From assembly GCA_012934845.2 (NCBI GenBank), contig WNNJ02000628.1, positions 62,001-126,000 of the forward strand: a stretch of DNA of 64,000 bases. The letters run 5' to 3'. The notes beneath the pieces are model-generated. The model saw nothing but the letters and a program-made list of their open reading frames with translations, was not told where the DNA came from and ran no database searches. Shown piece by piece: positions 55,801-64,000 of the stretch (positions within the stretch are counted from its first letter, which is position 1; each line of letters begins with the position of its first letter). This DNA is from Pomphorhynchus laevis. Lineage: Eukaryota > Acanthocephala > Palaeacanthocephala > Echinorhynchida > Pomphorhynchidae. The translations under genes were made by a program, and so were the position numbers.

Positions 55801-57125
55801 ATTTTCTATTTCGTGAAATTGTATTTTCTGCTCACCACCATCACAGCCATTACATATAACCGACATTGCCAGTACAGCCATTACACACCACGCATTCTCT
55901 CTTTCTATCTATCTTTCTCTATCTATCAGCGCATCAACGCCGCATAACAGCAAAGAGAGAGATAGATGTCAAAAGAGCTCTGCGCAGCAACACACAATGC
56001 AACAGAGCGATTGATGCAATGTGCAATTGTAGAAAAGAAAAGGGGCGAGTAATCTATAATAGCAGCACACAACAATTGAAACTAGGACACCGCTATGCTG
56101 CTGTAACTTTGAATTTGAGTTGCAAATGGCTTGTCTTTACTATAAAGACAAGCATGACGGCCACTCATACAATGGAGTAAAACTGCGGCGTTGATGCATT
56201 GGATCAGGGCAAACTAATGGAGATATCACGAGAAGCAAGTCATTGCTGCAGAGTGATCAACCGGTATATATAATGATCATCAAATAATTACTACTACAAC
56301 AACAACGAAATAACGTGGCAAATGATGAAAAAATCAAATTTAAAAGAGATGAACGTCTATTTAATAAATATATATATATTTATACAACATACATATAACA
56401 GATTGAATGAGGTATGTGCTTTTTAGCAAATAGGATTTCTTGAGATAAACTGGAATACGTTCGATGCCATCAGATTCTATTTTATACAAAATTCTAAAAA
56501 ACGAACTAAGCTGGTCAAGCAGCATATCGGGCCCAGCAGATATCTGCATTTTTTAACAGATGCCGAATTATTGAGTTCTTTTAATTCAAATTAATTAAAA
56601 TTTACTTATTCTTCAATTTAAATTAAAATTTAATGTAAATTATAAATAATTCTAATTTACATTATATTTAATTTAAAGAGATATATTGATGTTCTTCACC
56701 AGGAAACTTTATTAAAGATATTTAAAACGTTTCGTTTATTTAAACTTATTCAATCTAAAATACAAGCTCAAAATGCTAGAAACATAAAACTGTCAAATAA
56801 TATGTGCGTGAATATCTTCTTAGAATCATTAGGTGGTATCTTGTCGCGCCATACAAAGTGATACTATACATTTATTCCATTACATGTATCAGTCATTAGC
56901 TGACCTATCCAAATTGCTCTCTTAGTTTTCTTTGTATTTTATCATCTAAATGTTCTTTCCCTTTTCATGAAAATTAACACAACGATTGACAACCGCATCC
57001 CGCGCTGTTAATTTTTATGTCGCTTCGTCTATTACTTAAACGTCTATTAAAGCTTAATCCAGTCTACTCTACATATTGAATTTTGCAATGTTTACATGTA
57101 GCATTAATATCACGTTAATATTTAA
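55801..57125. other. Spacer without a recognised gene
   Basis: Includes a simple TCTATCTATCTTTC-like run (55900-55930) and CA-rich pieces. A 104-residue plus frame at 55866-56180 looks incidental. AT-rich beyond 56570. Confidence 0.5.
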
Positions 57126-57386
57126 AATTGATATTTAAAATAAAAGTCATTTTTTTATGAATAGACTAATAAGTAGTAAATTAGAAATTATTTGAAATTA
57201 ATTAATTTTAATTAATTAAAATTACTATTTTTAAATGAATGAATTATAAATTATCAGGTGGAACTGCTGTGTTATCAGGATTCGGCCCATATTCTTCAAC
57301 CCAACATAGCAGTGGGGCCAAATACATGCTAATGATGTATTTCCTCTAAAATAACTATCTAGTATCTTATTCTAATGCAAAGTATA
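57126..57386 (+). repeat. PLE-2 terminal repeat, copy h
   Basis: Contains GTGGAACTGCTGTGTTATCA, CCCAACATAGCAGTGGGGCC and the AAATACATGC…GATGTATTT hairpin, then ATTCTAATGCAAAGTATATT joining the PLE-2 stop codon at 57387. Confidence 0.8.
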
Positions 57387-58073
57387 TTATTTATTATCCA
57401 TCCATAAAAATTTGCCACTTAAGAGTTTAAATTTATTCTTTATATTATTGTGTTGATTTATATATTTTACTATTTTCTGCTTGATGTTATTTTTATAGTA
57501 ACCTAGTTTAAAATATGTATCTATTAAATTATTTAAATGATTTTTAAGAAAGCCAATATCATTACATATTGTTGCAATTCTTAAAATTTCATTATTTAAT
57601 GTATTATATTTTATATTATATGGTATGCATGAATGCTCATGCAAAAATATGTTTCTTGTAAATTTAAATATGTCATCTTTACGATATAAATTAATAGTAG
57701 TTTTAGTTAATGTTAATTTAATGTTCATATCTAGATATACACCTTCTTTATCATTAATATTGGTTTTGTTAAGAATAAGGCTTTCTGGATAAATTTGTTC
57801 ACTAATTGAATAAAAATTATTAGAATTAAATACACATATATCATCAATGTATCGAAACATATATTTCATATCTTTATATAGTTTAGATTTAGTTTTTACA
57901 CAGTTATGAACAAATTCATATTCTATAAAGCTTAAAAACAAGTCAGCTATAATTGGGCTACTATTACCACCCATTGGAACACCTTTTACTTGTCTAAATA
58001 TAGATGTACCTACTTTTAAATAATTTTGATTTATCAAAATATTTAAGGATTCTATTAATTCAATTTTATCCAT
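57387..58073 (-). pseudogene. PLE-2 reverse transcriptase, palm to carboxyl end
   Basis: A 228-residue open frame. MDKIELIESLNILINQNYLK opens it; motif B is VKGVPMGGNSSPIIADLFLS; motif C is MFRYIDDICVFN with both aspartates; then NINDKEGVYLDMNIKLTLTK, FLHEHSCIPYNIKYNTLNNE, LRIATICNDIGFLKNHLNNL and a KFLWMDNK end. Motif A lies just upstream beyond a stop, so this frame is a fragment. Copying RNA into DNA is its family role. Confidence 0.82.
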
Positions 58074-58330
58074 ATATTTATATTTACTTGATGGTTTAAT
58101 TTTTGTTAGAAAGACGTTATAATTATTATAACATATGTATATTTTTTTCCGAATATAAGATTAATTAATTTTACTAACACTTCTTTAATATTTGCTAAAC
58201 CTAGATTTGTATAAAGAGTACTAAAATCGTGCGTATTTATATTTTGAAAATTTATTCCTTTTGTCTGTTCTAAAAATTCTTTTGTAGAATTAATACTGAA
58301 ATAGTGTTTTATACCAGTATTAATTTCGAG
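57387..58330 (-). mobile_element. PLE-2 copy with the best-preserved reverse transcriptase
   Basis: On the minus strand, motif A (HDFSTLYTNLGL) lies near 58200-58235, followed after a break by the open frame 57387-58073. The element is cut 5' at about 58330 and ends in terminal repeat copy h. The DFSTLYT motif and the HSCIPYNIKYN region are typical of a Penelope-related group; no GIY-YIG domain follows the reverse transcriptase, so this family may lack a C-terminal nuclease. Confidence 0.8.
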
Positions 58331-59730
58331 TGTTTTTTAAATTGTGTTATAATTACTCATTAAGATGCTCTAAGAAGACATTGCTACAGTGGATACTCTT
58401 AAGAACTTGCTGAGAGTCTTATTTAGTATTACTGTTAATAAGATGAATACCGTGAACGACATTTTTAATTTTGGATTTTCAGTGATGTACAACTTAATTG
58501 ACTTTGAAAAATGGACTGTTGTATAGCTGCCACATCCCATTTATAACCACTACAAAATTTTATTTGATGTCACATTGTAGATTTTAATTGTGCTCGTTTG
58601 TTTATTTCACATAGTATAATCATGCATATTTTATTGAGAAGGAAATCGTTTATCTGACTAGATACCGAATTTTACCCGCAATACTTATCACCTTCAACTA
58701 AAGTTTAAGTTTAATTGCGTTATAAAAACTAATAAAATAAAATATTGTATTTTTATTTTTAAATTACATGGGCGTATTTAAATTACATAAAATATTTTTT
58801 TTTTATTTTTAAATTACATAATTATTATAATTTATAAATTATATTATTGAACCGTATAGTTTATTTTTAAATTAAATATTAAACTAATTTAATTATTTTA
58901 ATTATTACGAAATGAAAATATTATTCAAATACTAGACGTTATTTTGCATTTACTAATAACATACTTAAATGTTTATTTTTTTTAATTTATATATAGTGTA
59001 AAATACGTAGACTCAATTAATTTAATAAATCGTATAATATATTATCTATTAATCAATTCATTTAAATACTGGGCTATAAGAATTTTTCTAAGACGATATG
59101 AATGTATTAATTTATAGTACAAAGTACGTAGCGACAGTTAACTAATTTAATTTTTCCGTTTTTTTTATGGAATATACATTTCCAAACACCGTATATCGCT
59201 GACATCATCGCTTGATATGCATATAACTACTACATATCTAGCTGATATAGTTCAATGATCTGAATCGACGATTTATCAAGAGTGCTTTATATTCTTTCTG
59301 TTAATATGAAAATTAATAATTCCTAATTACTGTGCGTTAGTTTTTAACATTCGGTAATTTTTAATCTTGAATATTAATAAAATTAAAATATAATTTTAAT
59401 TTTAAACCTTGAATAATATTAAGATTAAAATATAATTTTAACAATTTTTAAAATATAATTAAAATATAATTTTAATTTTAAATCAATATTATTGAATATT
59501 ATATTAATAATATTCTTGAATATTAGTGTAAATAATATTTTAATAATATTTTAATATATTAATGAATATCCTTGAATATTATTAAAAAAGGAAGGCAAAC
59601 CATAATAGAATACAAAGAAACTCCTTTGTCGGACTGGATAAGTTAAATTAATATTATTATAAAATTAAAATTTTAATTATGAAGCTCAGCTAACTTCTCA
59701 GATCTGCTAAACTTCTTTAATCGGCTAACA
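58331..59730. other. AT-rich spacer
   Basis: No gene. The word ATATATAGTGTAAAATACGTAGACTC near 58990-59015 resembles the outer edge of the PLE-2 terminal repeat. Confidence 0.5.
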
Positions 59731-59779
59731 TTTTATATCGACTAACTTCTTTAATTAAAAGAAGTTAGCCGATATAAAA
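59731..59779. repeat. Perfect-looking palindrome at the start of the HHR-3 unit
   Basis: TTTTATATCGACTAACTTCT faces AGAAGTTAGCCGATATAAAA around a TTAATTAA centre, about 24-base arms with one mismatch. Confidence 0.75.
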
Positions 59780-60035
59780 GATACCTGCGCTAGCATTTGC
59801 CAGTGATTTTGCTAATGATCCTATTTGGTGAAGCCTTAGTGTGCTGGTTTAGCACTCTTTGACGTTACTAGAGGTGTTCTAGTACATCATACACATGATT
59901 CATGTTTTTTTGCCGTATGCTAGTCCTCCTCCGCATCCAGCAGTGGAAGGGATCTGGCATTGATGAGTGATTGTGATGACGAAACGGTATCTAATACTGT
60001 TATCGTCGTTCTTTCTCGTCTGGCTTAAATGATTG
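59755..60035 (+). mobile_element. Single retrozyme-like unit with decayed hammerhead
   Basis: Aligns with the unit at 27460-27725: TTAGCCGATATAAAAG, CCTGCGCTAGCATTTGCCAG, TGATCCTATTTGGTGAAG, then the hammerhead and a CGTCTGGCTTAAATGATTG tail. One hammerhead only. It is more diverged than the two at 27 kb, so it is older. No protein is encoded. Confidence 0.7.
59911..59990 (+). ncRNA. Decayed type III hammerhead (HHR-3)
   Basis: Helix III TGCCGT with ACGGTA, helix I TGCTAG with CTGGCA (one wobble) and GAAA (59981-59984) remain. The invariant C of CTGATGA is T (59960), the cleavage base is A (59917) and stem II has a mismatch. Cleavage is unlikely. Confidence 0.75.
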
Positions 60036-60214
60036 TAACTTAAATTTAAAAGATTGTAACTTAAAACTTTAAATTTTATTATCAACTATATTATTGTATT
60101 TATTAGTATTTTGGTATTAACATATAAATGGAATGTCTGGCTACGTGCAATTCACTTGCTAGAGGGTATTTCAGTATAAAGCTTGATATTTTTCGTTTTT
60201 TTTTCATATTTTTC

Positions 60215-60490
60215 GGAACAGGGGCCGAAACCTGATAGCATAGCAGTTGCTCCTGATGACCTCTAATTCTTATTCTGATACAACGTCTATTATTTATTAG
60301 TCAATTCATAAAAATTGATTTTTATTTTTAATTCCAGTTTATAATTCATCTTGATATTATAAATTATATAAAATCTTATAACAATTATTTATTATTAATT
60401 AATTTTTTATTATTTAACTATTTAACTTTTATTTTGCATTATTTTTAATTTGCAATATTAAATAGGTAGACTCAGTTAGCTTATTTAATT
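60215..60490 (-). repeat. PLE-2 terminal repeat, copy i (reverse)
   Basis: GGGGCCGAAACCTGATAGCA, CTCCTGATGACCTCTAATTC, CAACGTCTATTATTTATTAG through to GTAGACTCAGTTAGC. A full-length reverse copy without PLE-2 coding sequence beside it. Confidence 0.8.
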
Positions 60491-61600
60491 TGACTTTATC
60501 TTCTCACTTTTACTGATATTTAAGTAGCTTGTGTTTTTATCTTTTACACGCTAGTTATGTAACGTGCGATTTAATGCCTTAAAATCACAGTTAAAACAGT
60601 TGTTCTAACTACAACAAATACGTGAACAGTTGTGTGCATTACATAACGAAAAGTATACTCTAATTTATACATTCACCAAATTTTCTGTATCAAAGCACGT
60701 ACTCTCTGCATCTTCTCCCATTTTCTATGGATAGAAATTTATAATCAACGGAAATTCTTGGAGTAGGCCAATGTAGTACAAATTATATATAATTGTTCAG
60801 TAATGATTAAGAATTTTACATACTTGCTTTTTTTTAATTCATCAATAAAGGCAATAAAATGATGAACCAACATATCTCATTATTGTTTTTTAGACTATCG
60901 TTTCAAAGTAGAATGCTGAATTTTATAATGTACACTTCAAAGAGTTTGATTATATCAACACAGGCGTCAGGTTTGGAATAACACCCTCGTGAGCTGTGAC
61001 TAGTTTTTGTATTTTAAGAGAAATACATAAAATACATAAAGGAGCTAATAAACGAGCTTCTTAAAAAGCGCGCTTTATATAAACTCTTAATATATTTTAT
61101 AATTATTTAATGTTTATAATTATTTATTCTTATTTTTAATTTATTTAGTAATTTATTTGTAATATAAATTTTATACTTTTAATTTGAGAAAGTAGACTCA
61201 GTTAACTGATCTGATTAATTAGAGTCATTAGTCAGAAAGTTCGTTGAAAGATAAAAACTTGAAGAAAAAAAAACAAAATTTATGTTTAAAGTGAGCAATT
61301 AATATTCGTTTTGTTATATATATATTACATTTGTCGGCTACAAATTTTCAAACTTCCAGCAAAACGAATTGAAGGTATTCAAGCATCATTTATCACCATT
61401 AATGCTTACACTTTCAAAAAATTTTATGATAGATTAAAAGGAACACACTAGTTTCATTTAATATTAACGTATCATCGTTCTTAGTACACTTTATTTTGAG
61501 TAAAAACTTTTAAAATTAGACCTAATTAATGGACCCACGAAAATGTCAGTTTCAAGCTTACGTCGTATTTGTGATTTAAGACAATAATTTAAAAATTATC
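60491..61600. other. AT-rich spacer
   Basis: No gene. GTAGACTCAGTTAACTGATCTG near 61192 is another outer edge of the PLE-2 terminal repeat. Confidence 0.5.
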
Positions 61601-61606
61601 TATTAT

Positions 61607-61650
61607 TATAGGAACAAAGAAGAAGATTTCTTCTTCGTTCCTATAATATA
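61607..61650. repeat. Short palindrome built from the PLE-1 end sequence
   Basis: ATTATAGGAACAAAGAAGAA faces TTCTTCTTCGTTCCTATAAT. The half-word AGGAACGAAGAAGAAATT is also the outer edge of the PLE-1 inverted repeat (near 2190). Confidence 0.6.
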
Positions 61651-61938
61651 TATTTGAAATGGAAGAAGATTGTGGATTTAGTATTTATTATTAAAAATTA
61701 TCTTTTCAAATAATTATCAGGTCACTTTATAAATGTGAACAGCAAGTAACGATATTTGAAACAACAGCAATATTGATCCACGACTACAATGTTTCAATAT
61801 TGATTTGAATAATTATTGAATTTCAACGATTTAATAGTTTTAACTTCAGCAAATAATTAAGTTAGGCACTTGCAATTTTACAGTCGTCTCCAGTATAAAG
61901 ATTTGTCTTTTACCTTGATAATCAACAAATCAACTTTA

Positions 61939-62615
61939 ATTGTACTTGATTGCATCTGTGAGCTGAAATTTTTTCCGATTGTGGCACGATATTATCCTCA
62001 CAGGTATTGATCTTATTTTTGATACAGCGGGACGCTACTAATCAGTCTGGGTGGGTCTCATCAGCTGCTGACCCAGACCTGCATTTCACGTTTCGACCCT
62101 TATTATCTGCTTTCTCCGTACACTGACGCTGATCGGATTTGAACTCGGGACATCTATATCGCGATTCAACTCTACATCCACTAGGCTGGCTGCTTCAGTG
62201 GTGTAGATTTACATACTGAAGCAGCCAGCCTAGTGGATGTAGCGTTGAATCGCGATATAAATGTGCTGAGTTCAAATCCGATCAGCGTCAGTGTACGGAG
62301 AAAGCAGATAATAAGGGTCGAAACGTGAAATGCAGGTATGGGTCAGCATCCACTAGGCTGGCTGCTTCAGTGGTGTAGATTTACATACTGAAGCAGCCAG
62401 CCTAGTGGATGTAGCGTTGAATCGCGATATAAATGTGCTGAGTTCAAATCCGATCAGCGTCAGTGTACGGAGAAAGCAGATAATAAGGGTCGAAACGTGA
62501 AATGCAGGTCTGGGTCAGCAGCTGATGAGACCCACCCAGACTGATTAGTAGCGTCCCGCTGTATCAAAAATAAGATCAATACCTGTGAGGATAATATCGT
62601 GCCACAATCGAAAAA
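61939..62615. mobile_element. Palindromic tRNA-derived SINE-like cassette with internal 172-bp duplication
   Basis: Left and right arms are near-identical inverted copies, from CCGATTGTGGCACGATATTA (about 61975) to GATAATATCGTGCCACAATC (right end). Each arm holds a tRNA-like promoter: AGCCTAGTGGATGTAGCG (A box, about 62228) and GAGTTCAAATCC (B box, about 62268). The centre is itself a hairpin (CTACATCCACTAGGCTGGCT … complementary). A 172-base segment is directly duplicated on the right side (start points 62176 and 62348). Differences between copies are few, so it is recent. A head-to-head SINE pair or fold-back element are both possible. Confidence 0.7.
62176..62519. repeat. 172-bp direct duplication in the SINE cassette
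   Basis: ATCCACTAGGCTGGCTGCTT begins at 62176 and 62348; both copies run through the A/B boxes to GAAATGCAGGT(A/C)TGGGTCAGCA with almost no differences. Confidence 0.85.
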
Positions 62616-62831
62616 AAATCAACTTTATTTGTAAATTTTCAGAAATGCAATTGTCCTCCTTAGACAAAAATATATTCAAGTAACCATTGCATATATTGAA
62701 CAGTAACGCGTCACGCAGTTATTATTCAAGCTGAATTGTTAATCCTTGATCGATTGTTTTCATCCTGAAAACACACACATATGATATGATTTTTGAGAAA
62801 CAATATAATTTACTTAACGACAAATCATATC

Positions 62832-63112
62832 GGTTTATTGAGTCTACGTATTTTATACTATATATAAATTAAAAATAACGATAAATAATTATAAATGATT
62901 TTATACGATTTATATTTATATCAACTTAAAATGTAAAATTAAAATTAAAACTAAATCAATTTTTATGAATTGACTAATAAATTAAACATAACAGACCAAA
63001 CATAACAGTGGGCCAAATACATGTTATTGACGTATTTCCTCTTATTGAATTTGATTATCTAGGATATTATTCTAATACAAAGTATATTATTTATTATCCA
63101 TCCAAAAGCATT
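62832..63112 (+). repeat. PLE-2 terminal repeat, copy j (internally deleted)
   Basis: TGAGTCTACGTATTTTATAC at the outer edge, GAATTGACTAATAAATTAAA, CATAACAGTGGGCCAAATAC, the ACATGTTATTGACGTATTT hairpin and ATTCTAATACAAAGTATATT at the inner edge. The GGTCATCAGG block is missing. No PLE-2 frame follows. Confidence 0.75.
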
Positions 63113-63512
63113 TAAAAAATTCGTTGCTATGTGTTCTTCACTTTCCATTGTGCAACTGGAACACTCATTCTCGGCATTTTAGTATTATATAAAAATAGAT
63201 GTTTAGATTTTTTATTCCATAAACAATTTAAATAAGGATTAATCTATAATCCCAATTTACAGGTTCGACAAACAGGGACTACTCAGTATAGGAAAATATT
63301 TGTAAGTGGCGATCCACCTCCATCGTAGAAATTACGGCGATCTTGACAGTTAGTAATAGTTTACTCTTGCGCAAGCCACAAAGAAATTTAAAGTAATAAT
63401 TTATTTTAAGTAATAATATTGAAGAGTGAACCAGCTTCATCATCGGATGCCCCTATATCTTTCGACAATGCGATCTTGTAGCTTTGACGTGTGCTTACAG
63501 ACAAGGCATTAA
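63113..63512. other. Spacer without a recognised gene
   Basis: No long frame and no motif I recognise. Confidence 0.5.
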
Positions 63513-63590
63513 AAAGGGATACACGAGGTTTGAACCCCGTACATAGAGCTTGTAATGCATACGCCTCCACCATTCGACCACGAGGGGCTT
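63513..63590 (-). pseudogene. tRNA-like sequence with Pol III boxes and terminator
   Basis: On the minus strand: CTCGTGGTCGAATGGTGGAG (A box), GGGGTTCAAACCTCG (B box) and a TTTTT terminator at the end. The acceptor ends (AGCCCCT and GTATCCC) do not pair and the anticodon arm is poor, so it is a tRNA pseudogene or SINE head rather than a working tRNA. Confidence 0.5.
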
Positions 63591-63649
63591 AAGTAATAAT
63601 TAATCCATTAATAATAGATTTTTTATAATTCAAATTGTTATAAACAACG

Positions 63650-63815
63650 AAGTACCAGTATAATTCTTATTATACAAAGTACCAGAATTAAGATTAGAGG
63701 TTTTCAGAAGGAACTGCTGTGTTATCAGATTTCAGCCCAAATTCCTGAGCCTAACATAGCAGTGGTTTAAATGCATGATAATGACGTATTTTTTCTGAGG
63801 AAATTTGATTATTTA
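63650..63815 (+). repeat. PLE-2 terminal repeat, copy k (diverged)
   Basis: AGATTAGAGGTTTTCAGAAG, GGAACTGCTGTGTTATCAGA, CTAACATAGCAGTGG and TGACGTATTTTTTCTGAGGA correspond in order to the conserved block of copies b, d and h. Confidence 0.7.
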
Positions 63816-64000
63816 AAGTCAACATTTACGACCACAAGTAGCATTTATAAGATAAATTAAAATGAATTGACTGCTTATAATAAAATATATCTTTTTATAG
63901 TAAAAAGTGATTTTATTATAAGCACTCATGACTGCTTATGACAATAAATTATAAAAATAAATATATTTTATTATATTTTATTATAATAATATATAATTAT

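Larger units (their letters stand above)
61927..62627. repeat. 12-bp target duplication around the palindromic SINE cassette
   Basis: AAATCAACTTTA at 61927-61938 and 62616-62627. Confidence 0.65.

Noticed and set aside
55866-56180. 104-residue plus-strand ORF as a gene
   Set aside because: Low-complexity start (TCTATCT runs), no motif and no context; probably chance.
60222-60265. GAAAC and CTGATGA words in the PLE-2 terminal repeat as a hammerhead
   Set aside because: The order is permuted and the bases next to the core do not form stems II or III; no NUH cleavage site is in place.
62310-62535. GGGTCGAAAC followed by CTGATGAGACCC in the SINE cassette, looking like a permuted hammerhead
   Set aside because: GGGTC and GACCC would pair as stem II, but no proper helix I forms between the candidate GTC and CTGATGA, and the region is better explained as a simple GTCTGGG/CCCAGAC hairpin.
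63513-63590. Functional tRNA gene
   Set aside because: A and B boxes and a terminator exist, but the acceptor ends do not pair and the anticodon arm is poor.

Overview
This window looks like an AT-rich invertebrate nuclear genome. It has short GT-AG introns, two host genes with few exons, and a heavy load of retroelements, palindromes and minisatellites. I cannot fix the phylum from sequence alone; nematode or arthropod would both fit. There is no prokaryotic-style operon, rRNA or CRISPR.

Layout. At 53-2208 lies a Penelope-like element (PLE-1: GIY-YIG nuclease plus reverse transcriptase, minus strand) inside a long inverted repeat, one arm of which holds a hammerhead ribozyme core. At 2347-11702 is an old Gypsy-type LTR element, a broken fossil, cut by two insertions of one L2/CR1-type LINE (LINE-D). 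From 12.4 to 26.7 kb there is a Tigger-like fragment, two copies of a two-ORF LINE (LINE-A, minus strand), a distant relative (LINE-C) and several LINE fragments. The second LINE-A copy has an unbroken 816-residue ORF2 and a perfect 13-bp target duplication. At 27267-27725 is a small retrozyme-like element with two hammerhead motifs 318 bp apart, one with every core base in place, flanked by an 11-bp direct repeat. A third, decayed hammerhead lies at 59.9 kb.

Host genes. A riboflavin transporter (SLC52 family) starts at 35345 and resumes at 50412 after a 13.85-kb intron packed with a second PLE family (PLE-2), LINE-B, a MITE and repeats; a 50-bp intron splits its last two exons. The two sides of the large intron agree in phase and align to the family without a gap. 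A single-exon, very acidic nuclear-type protein is encoded on the minus strand at 54830-55543. A first exon for a possible secreted peptide is at 30271-30420.

The most interesting signal is the hammerhead system: three dispersed type III hammerheads plus one core in a PLE-1 arm. The PLE-1 comparison gives a natural filled/empty site pair, because the opposite inverted-repeat arm lacks the ribozyme segment. This suggests small non-coding ribozyme elements moved by the PLE machinery. Other notable structures are a palindromic tRNA-derived SINE cassette with a 12-bp target duplication, a LINE 3' hairpin with a compensatory base-pair change, 664-bp tandem units in PLE-2, and a dispersed PLE-2 terminal-repeat family in both orientations.
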